Source: Bilabrum cf. latius (Eukaryota; Bigyra: Bicosoecida; Bigyra; Bicosoecida). Taken from it: a DNA stretch of 64,000 nt. Under the pieces are notes generated by a model. That model made no database searches and was not told the origin of the DNA. It saw only the letters and a program-made list of their open reading frames with translations. How positions within the stretch are numbered: the first letter of the stretch is position 1; the number at the start of each line of letters is the position of its first letter. Position numbers and translations under genes: made by a program. The stretch spans positions 496,001 through 560,000 of the forward strand of contig OZ237771.1 in assembly GCA_965178125.1 (NCBI GenBank), in the 5' to 3' direction. Below, piece by piece: positions 47,758-58,696 of the stretch.

Positions 47758-48273
47758 TTTTGTTGCTTTTGGGTGAGCTTCCTCCGCGGACGCAAATTCA
47801 ACCTGGACCATCCCAGGATGCGGTAAGGTGTACATTTGAAAATATACCAGTCTCGTTGAAACCTGAACAAGGAATCGCACGCGTACAGCAGTAGCTGCCT
47901 TTGGTCTGGCTACTACTTGCATACGTTTTATTCCGATATATTGTGAGCAACACCGTGATCGAATCTCCGCGCTTGCTCGTTAGCCTGTGTCCTGTACTTC
48001 CAATCGATGCCTGGAAATAGTTCTTGCCGGCGTGTTTCCCTGTTTGTCACTGGTATCGCGGTACTGGGTGGGCACACGTCCTTCTGTGCATGTATCTTGC
48101 AAGCATCAGCTTTGCATCGTCTGCAGGGGGCAATGTTCGGTCACGGCAAGCCTCAACCAGCATGAAGCAAGTCAAGTTGTTGCTTCTCTACAGTTCCACA
48201 AGTATATCAATGGCACAAAATGCGAATTCCTTATTTTAAACGCAGTACGGATTCCGTTTTGTCTCTTGCAGGG
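47758..48273. other. Intergenic spacer, probable 5' UTR intron of the GGNBP2-like gene
   Basis: This is AT-rich sequence with no convincing frame. It ends in a strong acceptor (ttttgtctcttgcag, about 48257-48271) two bases before the next start codon, suggesting that the GGNBP2-like gene has an upstream non-coding exon whose donor I cannot place. Confidence 0.45.
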
Positions 48274-51200
48274 ATGAGTGGCAGCGCGGGGAAGCGCGGT
48301 GGCGAGGCAAATTTTGGAACTGCTGACAAGCGCCAGTCCGGCAGCGCTGCGGGCGGGCTGGGCGGCATGCTGGCCGGTCTGCCCAAGGGAAAACTATTGC
48401 AGGGTCTTCGTGGCGCCCCGCCCCAGTCTCCCTCTCAGAGTGGCACCGGCACTGGCACTGGCACTGGCACTGGCACTGGGACTGGCACTGGCACTGGGAC
48501 TGGCACTGGGACAGGGAGCACCCGGGCCCCTGCACCAGCCCCAGCCGCTGGGCCAACGATGGGCCCCCAGCCCCCTTCCACAGGAAACGGGGCTGATCAA
48601 AATCTGCAGCCCGTCATCTAGTGGCTGCAGAACACATTGGCTACAGCTGCAGGGCCGGGCATGGCACGCGCTGCTCAACAGCAGCAGCAGCAGGCCGGCG
48701 GCATGGACCTGCAGCAGCAGCTGCAGCAGCAGAGGGGGGCACAGGCCGCAGCTCTCAGCGGCTTTGGTCTGGATGCGCAGGGTGCACTGCACGGCGCTGC
48801 ACATGCAGGCAATGATGCGGCGGCCGCCGCCGCCCTCGAGGGCGCAGTCTCCCAGATGCAGCCGCAGATGAGGAGGTATCTGGAGCAGGCCGCCCGCGCG
48901 CTGAGGGAGCGCCTGCTGCAGGTGGTGCGGCAGGGGGGGGCGGGGGGTGCGGGGGGGCCGGCGGTGTCTGTGGATGTGGAGCTGGACCCAGGGGGGGGAC
49001 AGTCCATTGGGGGGTGGGGGGCAGATCGGGGGAACCAGGGGGGGGGCGAGGGGGGGGGCGAGGGGGGGAGCGAGGGGGGGGGCGAGGGGGGGGGTGATCC
49101 CGACGCCGAGGCAGCGATCATGGCGTCTCTATTCGGGGGTGCATTGCCTGGTGGTGCGGGGGGCTCCGACGCGCAGGGGGCCCAGGCTGCATGGAACGGT
49201 CTGCAGCTGACTCTGGGGGCGGGGCTGGGGCTGGGCATGGGCATGGGCATGGGCATGGGGATGCAGGGGGCGGCCGCTGCGGCTGGGCTGGGTGGAGCAA
49301 CGGGTGCCCAGCTGCCGAATGCTGGTGGTGTCCAGGGTGCCCAGGGTGCGGGCAACCTGACCCCCGCCCAGGCCCAGCGGCAGCTCCGTCAGGCGATGGA
49401 GGCTGCTCTGGAGGCGCAGGCGGGGCTGGGGGGCGATGCCGCGGCTGCGTCTGCCTCTGCGGGAGGACCCTGGGAGGGGGAAGGAGTGGCTCCGATCGCG
49501 GCATTCAGGGCCACTCGGCCCGTGGAGGCGGGGGCGTGCGGGCCGTGCCGCTGCGGGAGGCGGTGGATGGGGAGGCAGCAGCAGCGGCTGGTGCGGCTGC
49601 TGGGGGCGGGGCCAGGGGATGAGGGGGCGAGGAGGGAAGCGTGCGCGGTGACTCCGGCGGAGGTGCTGCGTGTGCTAGAGCAAGCCGGCAGCTGTGCTGG
49701 GTGCCTGGGCCGCGTGCGGCGGATGGCCGAGGTGGCTGCCCTGGGGCAGGGCTGGCCGGATTTCGTGCGGCGGGTGTTTGACGTGCCTGGGGGGAAGGGT
49801 GCTCTCTCGTCCATCTTCGGGCAGGGGCCGGCGGAGGGGCTGGCGGAGCAGGGATTCGGAGCCGGGGTGGGCCCGGGGAACATGGGCACGGTGGCGTCCT
49901 CTGGAGGTAGCAGCGGGGGCGGGGGCGGCGGGGGGCGCAAGCGTGGTGGGGGCAGGCGCAGGGGCCGCAAGAAGTCGTCCAACCCTTCGTCTCAGTAGCA
50001 AGGCGGCGGGAATGCAGCGGGTGCCGGGACAGACGGGGCCGCATCGTCGGGTGCGCCCATCGACTCGAGATGCATTGCGTTGCGGCGCGACGTGCTGACG
50101 CACCCCCGTAACGTGGACCTGGTGGCTCGGCTGTTCGACCTCAAGGCACTGCTGGCGAGGCAGAGCGGCGAGAGTCCGCAGGGGGGACAGGGGGCCTTGC
50201 CGGGGGCGCAGGGGGGGGAGGGGAGTGGAAGTGGGGGGGGGGCATCGGGGTCCGGGGGCGGGGCAAGGAAGGGCGGGGGGAGGAAGGGGAAGCGCCGTGG
50301 ACGAGGGGGCGGCTCTGCCAGCTCCAGCGGGGCGGGGGGCGCCTCGACCCGGCTGCGGCGGTGCGCCCTTCACGCGAGTGTGGCCGTGGATGCCCTGACG
50401 CTGCTGCGGAGCGAGGAGGACGACGCGTGGATCGAGTGGTGGGACGTCCTGAGCACCCCCAGGAGGGCAGCGGCGCTGTGTGTGAGCATGGACGCGGTGC
50501 GGCAGGAGCTGCAGGACCACCTGCACGTGTACAGGTTCTGCCCGCACTGCGTGGTGAACGTGAAGCAGGCCTCTAGGCTGCTGGCGCACGGGCGGTTCCA
50601 CTACCCCGAGGAAGCGGCAGAGGCACGTGTGCTGGCGGAGGGGGGCTCGCGGGAGGAGGCGGCGCGGGTGTACGTGAAGGCGGCGCGGGCGCACGGGGTG
50701 TGGGGCGGGGGTGCTGCGGGTGACGGTGCGGCTGTGCGGGGCATGCCTTGGCTGATGCGGGGGGATGCGCCCGGTGTGCGGGAGGACGCGGGGAACAAAG
50801 ACAAGGGGAAAAGTAAGGGAGGGGGCGGTGGGTCCGAGTCGCATCCGTCGAGCACCGGTGGCATGCCGTTCCGCCGAGACCACTTCGCCTGCATGTCGAT
50901 GGGCGTGCCTCCCCCTAGCGCGCTGAGGCGATGGACCCGCTGGGCCAAGGCGGCCGCGGGGGGTGACAGGGGGCAGCAGGACGGGAGCCAGGGGGAGGGC
51001 GGGGCGCAGGAGGGCGATAATGTGACGAGTGTGACGGCGCACGCCCGCGCCGAGGACGCCTCCGAGGACGGCATGTACATCGAAGCGGCGCAGATCCTGG
51101 TGGACGAGGGGTGGGACCCGGAGTCTGTTCCCCGGGAGGAGCGGGAGGCCCTGGGGCTGGGCGAGGAGGGGGAGGAAGGGGGGGCGCAGGGGCACGAGGG

Positions 51201-54090
51201 GGCGCTGGTGGAGGGCGACCTGGCTCGCGATGATGAGGCGCCTCTGCTGCCACCGCCCCCTCTGGACCTGACCCCAGAGGAAAGCCTCACGCGGCTGATG
51301 CGCAAGGCTCTGTACCCTGACGGTGGTGGGCATCCGGAGAGAGATGCGGACCCTGAGGCGGAGCGTGCGGCTGAGGTGCAGGGGGCGGGCTGGGACATTG
51401 GGAGTCGGGCCGCGTTCGGGCAGCACGCGCACTCGCTTCTTCGCAAGCGGGGCCAGCTGCTGGTGAGTCCTGTGCACGCGCTGAGCGTGGTGCAGCTAGC
51501 CGTGCAGAGCTGTGCGCGCGATGCCCAGATGGTGGAGATGGGGCGCGGCGTGGACGAGAGGCATGCCACGACGGTGGAGAAGGCGCAGGTGGAGGTGGTG
51601 GTTTGCGTGGGGAAGGTGCTCCTGCGGCAGCTGAGGCGGCAGTGGCTCGAGCAGCGGCTGGAGAACAGGTGCCACGACCTCTTCGTGGCGGGGGCCCTGG
51701 GGGCGTTGGAGGCGCGGCTGGCAGGTGACCCTGCCTATGCCCGGGGGCTGGCGGGGGCAGGCGGGGTCCGTGGTGCAGGTGGGGGTCGGTTGCGGCTTGC
51801 GGATGGGGGCAGGCAGGGCCCGGGAGGTCGGGGGGCGGGGGGAGGGCCTAAAGGGGGAAGTGGCAAGGGGGGCGCCATGACGGCCTCTGAGCTGGCGGCC
51901 CAGCTGGCTGCTGCAGATGCTGGCGGTGAGGAGAGCGGGGGGGCTGGGGGCGCGTCTGGGGGCAAGGGCAAGGGGAAAGGGAAGGGGGGAGGGAGGAGCA
52001 AGAGCAAGAGCAAGAAAGGGGGTGGGGGTATCACGCATGGTGACAGTGCTGCAAGCGGTGTGCCTCAGGACCCCGTGGGCTCAATGACGTCAAAACACGG
52101 GGATGGAGATGGAGATGGAGATGGGGCGTGGTCCGAGGAGGCAGAGGCTAGGCTGCTGGCGGCTATGGGTTGGAACGAGGGGGCCACGGGAGCTGGGCCT
52201 GGGTCTGGACTTGGAGAGGGTGTGGAGTTGTCTGAGCGTCTCAAGTCCCGCGCGAGTCGATTCCTGGAGAGAAGGAAGCTCGAAGATGGGGATGGGGATG
52301 GGGATGGGGATGGGGACGGGGACGGGGCCTCGATGCCGATGGAGGAGGGCAAGGGAGAGGAGATGGAGGACGAGGCCGGGCTAGGGAACAGGGGCAAGGG
52401 CAAGGGGTCGAGCAAAGCCGGCAATGGCAAGGACAGGGACAAGGACAAGGGCAAGGCCACTGGTGGGGGCAAGCTTGCGGGAAGTGGCAAAGGTAAGGCC
52501 ATCAAGCCGAGGGTCCCTTGTTCATCCCCTTGCTGCGTGCGACGTGCCTCGGCCTGGAGGCGGGTGCCAGCCCCCGGGGAGATGTCGCTGCTGCCCGCGC
52601 TGCTGCCTGGACTGAATGGGCTGAACGACGCGCTGTAGGCAGTCGGGTGGGTCGACGATGACGAAGAGGAGGGTGAGGAGGGCGAGGATGAATCGGGATC
52701 AGTGGGTGGTGAGGACGGGGTCTCCTTGGAGAGTGACTCGACCAAGCACCGGCTGCAGCCCGGCGGGGTGCGTGCAGGGTCGGGTGCAAGGGGGGAAGAA
52801 GCCCCCGAGGACATCGATGAGGAAGAGGAAGGGGAAGGGGAAGGGAACGAGGTAGAGAGATAGGACAGGCAGCAAGGAGCACCCGGTGGAGTCAGGGGCA
52901 AAGCCAGAGGCACTGCCAGAGGAAAGGGGGCAGGCGAAGCAGTGGGCAAGGGTGCAGGTGACCTTGCCGAGCTAGCAGCTGCAGCCCGCATGAGTCAGGG
53001 GACATCGCCAGCGCAGGAGTAGGCCAGGCGGAAGCAGAGGGAGGCCCTGCGGGAGAGGCTCAAGAGGCAGTTCGAGGCCACTGTGGGGAAAGGGGACAGG
53101 GTGGGCAAAGGGGGAGATGCCACCGATACGACGTCAGCCGGCGGAGCCACTCGCGAAACAGCCTAGGGGTAGAGCGGGGGTAAGCGTAAGGGGCAGGGAC
53201 AGGGACAGGGTGAGTCCAGCCCCGTGTCTTCCCCTCTGCTGCAGGGGGTCACTGGTCCTGGGCCATCCACTGGCACTGGCACTGGCACTGGCGGCAGCCT
53301 GAAGGGAGGTCCGGAGGGTCCACCCGGCCTCTCCCTTGGGGTTGGGGCAGGGCAGGGGGTGGGGTCTGGAGGTCTTCACGGTGGGGGGTTGCCCTCTGGA
53401 GGTCTTGGGGGCGGACTGGGGGGTCTGCTGGGACAGGCCAGCTATGGAGAGGGTGGGCTCGGTGTGACGAGTGCGCCTGGTGTTACGGGCGGCTTGCTCG
53501 GATCAGGAGGAGACGTGCAGTCTAGCGCCCATGCTGGTGGTGTGACGAGTGTCCATGCTGGTGGTGTGACGAGTGTCCATGCTGGTGGTGGAGACAGGCG
53601 TATTGCTGTTGGGGGGAGCGGGAGTGCAACAGGTGCCGGTGCCGGTGCTGGTGCTGGTGCTGGTGCTGGTGCTGGTGCTGGTGCACCGAGCCAGGTGCCG
53701 TCTGGGTCTGGTGGTGTGCTTGCTGCCAGTGGAGGTCCGCTGGGGCTCGGCATGGGCATGGGCGTGGGTGTGGGTGGAGGGCACGGGCACGGACCTCTGG
53801 GGCTGGGCATGGGCAGCGCGGGGGATGGGCTTGGGCTTGGGCTCGGGGGCGGGGGGAGCTTGGACGGCATGTCCATGGGGGCCATGGGGCTGCAGGGACT
53901 GGGGCTTGAGGGGGGCTCTAACGCACTGTCAATGAGTGTAAGTGCGAGTGGTGGGCAGCAGGGGGATGGTGCCGGTTAGGGGAAGGATGCGGATAAGGGT
54001 GCTCCCAAAGAAAAGGGCAAGAGCAAGGGCAAGGGAAAACCGAAGGGCAAAGGAAAGGGCAAGGGCAAGGGGAAGAAGGGCAAGCGCTGA
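48274..54090 (+). CDS. GGNBP2: GGNBP2-like (gametogenetin-binding protein 2 / ZNF403) family protein
   Basis: The frame from ATG 48274 to TGA 54088-54090 encodes 1,938 residues and needs TAG as sense at 48619, 49996, 52636, 53977 and four or five other places. Three conserved blocks identify the family. The first is CAVTPAEVLRVLEQAGSCAG, with CxxC spacing (about residue 460). The second is RRCALHASV...WWDVLS...AVRQELQDHLHVYRFCPHCV, followed by NVKQASRLL, matching the RFCxDCKxKVLRAYxxL segment (about residues 690-775). The third is TTVEKAQVEVVVCVGKVLLR, followed by QWLEQRLENRCHDLFVAGAL (about residues 1,100-1,150), equivalent to the IAQEEVL helix pair. Known members are nuclear, putatively zinc-binding proteins linked to proliferation and spermatogenesis in animals; the role here is unknown. 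The N terminus is Gln/Gly-rich, and the tail is Gly-rich ending in Lys-Gly repeats (KGKGKGKGKKGKR). It is almost three times the animal protein's length. Confidence 0.82.
48440..48513 (+). repeat. GGCACT hexanucleotide microsatellite (Gly-Thr)n
   Basis: About twelve tandem ggcact/gggact hexamers, in frame within the GGNBP2-like gene, encode alternating Gly and Thr. Confidence 0.85.
53536..53590 (+). repeat. 24-bp tandem repeat carrying the GTGACGAGT motif
   Basis: Two complete copies and a partial third of catgctggtggtgtgacgag plus tgtc encode HAGGVTSV in the GGNBP2-like protein. The repeat has amplified the dispersed gtgacgagt motif in place. Confidence 0.85.
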
Positions 54091-54682
54091 GCAACATGCC
54101 AACAGAAGTTCACCTATTAACTTGATCTACGCAAAAACTAACGATGATGCCGCCGCAGTACCATTGTGGCTTGGAACATTGCAGCCGGCTTGCCATCATC
54201 ACATGATGCCAGTGGAGCCACGAACCCACCGGTGGCCCGCCGGTGGATACTCTCAATTTAGAAGTTCTTGGAACTGAAAAGAGCAGAAACATACACAACG
54301 TTGTGCCATGCAAATAGCAGGTGGTATACTAAGGACCGATAGGTAGACCGAAACGGCTTCAGCCTATGCCTCGAGCGGCTCGGGTGCAATTCACGGGACT
54401 ACCGTTGGGAGCAGCACAAATATGCTGGCATCGACGCCTACCGCGAACCAGGAACGAGATGGCGCACCAATGAAGGTCCAACCTCGCCCTGCTATTCCGC
54501 TTACTAGTCCGCTATCGCTCTCTAGGCGCGGTTACCGGCAGCCACACCGGAAGGTCGGCCTGTCAATTGCTGTTCGTGGCGACTACATCCGGAATCCAGC
54601 AATGTTACAGCATCAAGGTAATTCGAGTAGCCTGCTCAATGATTTTTAGACTCACAGTCTCAATAGTAGTAGGATCAGTGTC
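54091..54682. other. Spacer with a possible upstream exon of the 54683 gene
   Basis: An ATG at 54422 opens a frame (MLASTPTANQERDGAPMKVQ ... DYIRNPAMLQHQ) that looks coding and ends at a GTAATT donor near 54615. However, its phase does not fit the acceptors before 54683, so I leave it unassigned. The rest (54091-54421) shows nothing recognisable. Confidence 0.35.
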
Positions 54683-55831
54683 ATGGATCCGTTTTCCAAA
54701 CGGAAAGAAATTACAAATTTGTCGAGAAGAGGTGCAAGGGCCACACCGCATTGCATGCCAGTGGCACTGGTGAGTCCATCCTTGCCTGACCACACGAAGG
54801 CAGTGCTGATGCGGGGGGATCTTGCGGGCGAGGCCAAGCCCCAGGGACAGCTGCGACTGGTATCCCGTTTAGACGACCACCCAGCTCCCCCTGGACACGG
54901 CGGCCAGCGCACTAGCACTAGTGCTACCACTACCACTGGTGGCACTGGCAGTGGCTATGCACGCCACAGCCAGGATAATTTTGTGGCAGAGCCGTCTGCA
55001 TCCAGCACTGACTCTGCAAATGGCAGTGTCGATGGTTCAAGTGCCACTGCACCCTCATGTGGTCCAGCCCAGGACCCCGATCGCCGGGCCGGGCTGCCCC
55101 CCCCTCCAGGCCGACGGGGGGGCGGGGGCGAGGGGACAGCTAGTGGACTGGCCGATGCAATCGACGCGCGATCTCGGGCCCGCCGCCGCTCCGTGGTTTT
55201 GTTTGCGATTGAAGAGGCTGGTCAACAGCGGGCCTGGGAGGGTACAGGGAACGGTGGTGCAGCTGGACCACCAAAAGGGGGTACGCATGCTTCGGACTCG
55301 CTCGATCCCGACCCACGTGCACTACCAGTGCGTGGTGGTGGTGGCGGTGGTGGTGCATTCGCGCTGGGCCAGGCCGCCCAGGAGGACGGTACACAGCGGG
55401 CCCGGCGGGAGGGGAGGAGGATCCTGGCTGGGATCGAGGCGGAGCGTGTGACGAGTGCGGGCTCATCCCCAGCCGCTGCCGCAGCGCTCGAGTGCCGCCC
55501 CCTGGCCATGGCACGGGAGGCACTCCTGCGGCCAGCGGGTGCATCGCACTGCAGCGCATCCACCGAGCGCCTCCTCCGATCTCTCCGGCGGAGGGGAGGG
55601 GGGGACCCCGAGGGATGGGGGTGGGGGGCTCGCCCTGTGCAGCTGCAAGATCTGGCACTGCTGCCTGATGGCGCACTCGTCACACCATCGGAATCAGGGT
55701 CGGTCGGAGCTGCAGCTGCGACGACGGGTGGAGCTGTGACCGGGGAGCGCGGGCGTGTGATGGAGGCAGTCAGGGGGCTGGCTGACGTGGTGAGTGCGGT
55801 GCGGCGGGCTGCGGTGCTGGCACAGGGGTGA
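54683..55831 (+). CDS. Hypothetical protein, low complexity
   Basis: An ATG-to-TGA frame of 382 residues contains no internal TAG. The sequence is Ser/Thr/Gly-rich in the first half. It has a short charged block (SRARRRSVVLFAIEEAGQQR), a Gly8 run and a final helical segment (RVMEAVRGLADVVSAVRRAA). I recognise no domain. Both dispersed motifs occur inside it: gtgacgagt at 55448 and its complement at 55677, and the palindromic motif at 55540. The start may not be the true N terminus because a coding-like stretch lies upstream. Confidence 0.5.
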   Translation: MDPFSKRKEITNLSRRGARATPHCMPVALVSPSLPDHTKAVLMRGDLAGEAKPQGQLRLVSRLDDHPAPPGHGGQRTSTSATTTTGGTGSGYARHSQDNFVAEPSASSTDSANGSVDGSSATAPSCGPAQDPDRRAGLPPPPGRRGGGGEGTASGLADAIDARSRARRRSVVLFAIEEAGQQRAWEGTGNGGAAGPPKGGTHASDSLDPDPRALPVRGGGGGGGAFALGQAAQEDGTQRARREGRRILAGIEAERVTSAGSSPAAAAALECRPLAMAREALLRPAGASHCSASTERLLRSLRRRGGGDPEGWGWGARPVQLQDLALLPDGALVTPSESGSVGAAAATTGGAVTGERGRVMEAVRGLADVVSAVRRAAVLAQG

Positions 55832-55992
55832 TGGAGGCAGTCGGGGGTGGTCAAGCAAGCAGCAAGTAGTTGTGTACTATAGTGGTCATTAGTTGGAGCT
55901 GGGTGATTTGCGATGGGGATTACTGGGTCATCGCGGACCAGACCATCAAGCAGCCGAGAAATGGTTCTTTCATGCGAATCATTTTTTATTCT

Positions 55993-57027
55993 TCACATGC
56001 CCCCGCGCACAGTCGGCACGGCCCCGAGTAGAAACCCCCTGACCTGCGCGCTCCAGTCTCTGGCCCCGCGCTGGGACCACGCGGGCAGCGCCACAATGCC
56101 CTGCACCTCGGCCCCCTCCGCACGCATCACTGCGTCCTGACCCCCCTGCTGCCCCTGTCCGACATTATCGGCTCCGAGTCCAGTCCATCCTTCGTCGTTC
56201 TGCGCCGCCGCCGCAGCCCCTGATGACTACGACCCCGCCCCCGCCCCCGCCCCCGCCCCCTGGGCCCCCACCACGAGCACCAGCCACCATGCAGCGTCCT
56301 CGTCCTGGCGGCGCTCAGTCGCACTCGTCACAACTACATCAGTTCGATCGCTACCCACCTTGTATCGACCAGCAGTTGCCCCTCCTTGGCCCCCATCGTC
56401 TCCTTCACTCGTCACACCCATCCTCTGCAGATCCTTGCGCCCGAGCCGCGCCCCTGCCGCCGTGGCCAGTCCCAGCCCTGCGCCCCGCGCCGTCACCACC
56501 TCCACCAAGTCAGTACGCAGCAGCACCTCCCCGCACTCGTCAGTACCCTCCCCACATGCCACCCTCATCGAGTCCAAAGCCGTGCCTGTCCACAGCACTA
56601 CCTACCCCGCTCCCTATCCCTGGCCGTGTCCCTATTGGCCTCTGGCGAGCACCAAGGAGGTCACCTTGGTCCAGAGGCACAGACCTAGTCCAAGCAGCAG
56701 GGAAACGACCGCTCCTACCGGGATGCCCCAGGATCGTGCCCTCCCCGGGCTCTTGGGAAACACAGCGCGACCCGCCGAATCTGGTGCAGAGGCAACCACG
56801 ACAAGAAGAACTCCTACAGCCAGCAGAATAATACCCACCGCCACTTGGCCCCACTGAGCCGTCCACAACCTCAATTCACTAGTTCCTGAATTGACCAAGA
56901 CGCCTTGCGTGGTAGTTGCTGCCGCTCGCAGCTCTGCATGCTCTCTGTCTTGCTCGCCGTGCTCCGTCGCTGCGGCCGCCAACCGCTACTGGTCATGCTC
57001 CCCTGCTCGCTGGCCACGCCGACCCAT
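55993..57027 (-). CDS. Two-transmembrane-segment protein of unknown family
   Basis: The frame from ATG 57027 (MGRRGQRAGEHD) to TGA 55993-55995 encodes 344 residues with four or five TAG codons. A polar, Glu/Arg/Ala-rich helical N terminus is followed by two hydrophobic segments (VAVGIILLAVGVLLVVVA and GIPVGAVVSLLLGLGLCLW, about residues 65-130) separated by a short Lys/Arg loop. A soluble C-terminal domain follows (VVLWTGTALDSMRVACGEGT, DLVEVVTARGAGLGL). The arrangement suggests a small membrane hairpin protein with a cytosolic or lumenal domain; I cannot name it. An aataaa-like signal (gaataaaaaatg) follows the stop codon directly. An additional upstream exon (57028-57089) is possible. Confidence 0.6.
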
Positions 57028-57365
57028 ACGGGTTGCACCGAATCGAGCACCTGCAAATGCCGATGCCATGTCAAACGATCAGAGCTCACTCCTTGTCACT
57101 GCAACAGGACTTTCCCAATCGACCCACCAGTGGACCAAGTGCTTTGTTTTGTGAATTGCGCGGCAGAAAATAACGTGTTAGGTTAGCTAGGGTACAAAAT
57201 TTCCTTCTCTGAAGCCAAGCCCTTCAATTATGTCTGATATTGTGTGGATTCGAGCTGCTTCGGATTGAGCAACGGCTCGCAGGGTGATGACGAGAGCAGT
57301 ATTGTGCTGCGCGCAGCACAGTGCGTCGCCAAGAAACTGATTTTATGCGCAACCGAGGTTGATCA
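57028..57365. other. Intergenic spacer upstream of the two-TM gene and downstream of PNO1
   Basis: This is AT-richer DNA with no frame of coding character. It probably holds the PNO1 3' UTR and the promoter of the two-TM gene, both on the minus strand. Confidence 0.45.
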
Positions 57366-58216
57366 TTAGTATCGCCTGCCCATGCGCGCGGCTACCTGCC
57401 TCATTTGGTTGTAGACCTTGCCCGGGGGCGCCCCGAGGATGAGCGAGCAGATCGCATCCCTGGCCACCTGGATGTTCCCGTGTGCGCCCATCACGTGGAA
57501 CCGAGTGCCCGCCACCACAATCCTAGTACGCGTGGCATTTTCAATGGCCACCCTGGTCTTGCCCCCTGTGCCCGCCACCCTCCCCACAGCCCTGCTCAGG
57601 TGCTCCCCCTTGAGCATCCTCACGTCCTGCACGTCGAACGACTCCACGTACAGGTCGTCCACCCGCAGCAGCGCCACCGCGTCCGCCACGTCAAAGCCCG
57701 CCATGAAGGCACGCACGAAGTCCTCCGCCTTCTGCAGCGCCCCGCTGTCCTTGGTCGCAGGTCCCCGTCGCATCTCCACAGACCTCGTCTTGGTGTTGAA
57801 GCGTACCTGCAGGCCCAGAGCGTCCACCAATGGACGCATTATCTTAGGCCAGCACTCGCGGAGAGGCGTGTATCGATGTGGCGGGCACCGAATGCTCCTA
57901 GTAGCAGTCACGGCAGAAGATGGGCCCGCAGTCTGCGCGACATGACTAGTTGTGCGAGTAGGCAGTATTGTTCATGCGCAATCGGCTGAATCGCAAGACA
58001 CAAAGGCACACCACGCATAGCAATTCTACTTACGGCTGCAGCAACGGATGCTTTGGAAGCTGGACTGAAGGATGGCGCAGCTCCTGCTGGGGTTGTCGAG
58101 GCAGAACTGCTGATAGGAATGTCATCGGAATCCATAGCCGCTGCCCCACCACTTGCAGCTGCTCGAGAGCCAGCATCCATAGGAAGCGAAGGTAGTGCAC
58201 TTCCAGAGCTAGCCAT
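57366..58216 (-). CDS. PNO1: RNA-binding ribosome-assembly factor PNO1 (Dim2/Rrp20)
   Basis: Exon 1 (58216-58034) encodes an Ala/Ser-rich, acidic head (MASSGSALPSLPMDAGSRAA). The donor is GTAAGT and the acceptor gtcgcgcag, both in phase 0; exon 2 runs 57932-57366 and ends in TAA. The conserved body is unmistakable: CPPHRYTPLRECWPKIMRPL, QVRFNTKTRSVEMR, ALQKAEDFVRAFMAGFDVAD, then LKGEHLSRAVGRVAGTGGKT, and finally LILGAPPGKVYNQMRQVAAR. Its KH-type fold binds the 3' end of 18S rRNA precursor and recruits the NOB1 nuclease in late 40S assembly. The usual GKGG loop reads GTGG here. The length of 249 residues matches the family (about 250). No TAG codon is used. Confidence 0.96.
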
Positions 58217-58401
58217 AAGTAGTAGAGTTTATACTGTTGCTAATTCTTGCAGTTGCTGTTCCCAGCTAACGGAACCACGAACCAATGAATGCGCGGCGCC
58301 ACCAGAGGCAACGCGAGCGGAGCCCCGATCTCGGCCAGTCGTACCTAAGCATGGGTTGCGGGCAGTCCTTAGATCAGTCTCAGCATGAACCTGCAAGGCG
58401 A

Positions 58402-58668
58402 TCAGAAAGAAACAACGATAGTGACGTAGTCCTCCTGCAGTAGCCGGCGAACGTCCTGCGGTACGTACGCCACGATGAACGTGGCGTATCCGGTGGGACG
58501 TTCATCGTAGACCGGACACAAGGAGTGAGGCATACCAAAGGATGGTGTGACTCCGACTCTCATTATTCTCATCTTCCTGCGGTCTTCAAGTTTCTTTGCA
58601 CGTATCTCAGACGCAGAGTGCTGCGCTTCTCGAGTTGGGCGCACACCGTCAAGGAGTCGAAAAACCAT
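58402..58668 (-). CDS. Small conserved-looking protein of unknown function
   Basis: An ATG-to-TGA frame of 88 residues starts MVFRLLDGVRPTREAQHSAS. It continues with a charged helix (EIRAKKLEDRRKMRIMRVGV) and a hydrophobic C terminus (TGYATFIVAYVPQDVRRLLQ). The codon pattern and the balance of charged and hydrophobic residues look like a real protein rather than chance, and it lies just upstream of PNO1 on the same strand. It may be the final exon of a longer gene. No family recognised. Confidence 0.45.
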   Translation of the reverse strand: MVFRLLDGVRPTREAQHSASEIRAKKLEDRRKMRIMRVGVTPSFGMPHSLCPVYDERPTGYATFIVAYVPQDVRRLLQEDYVTIVVSF

Positions 58669-58696
58669 GCACCATCTTCGCCATAAATCGCGACAT

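Noticed and set aside
54422-54649. First exon of the 54683-55831 gene
   Set aside because: A donor is present, but the phase does not match any acceptor before 54683.
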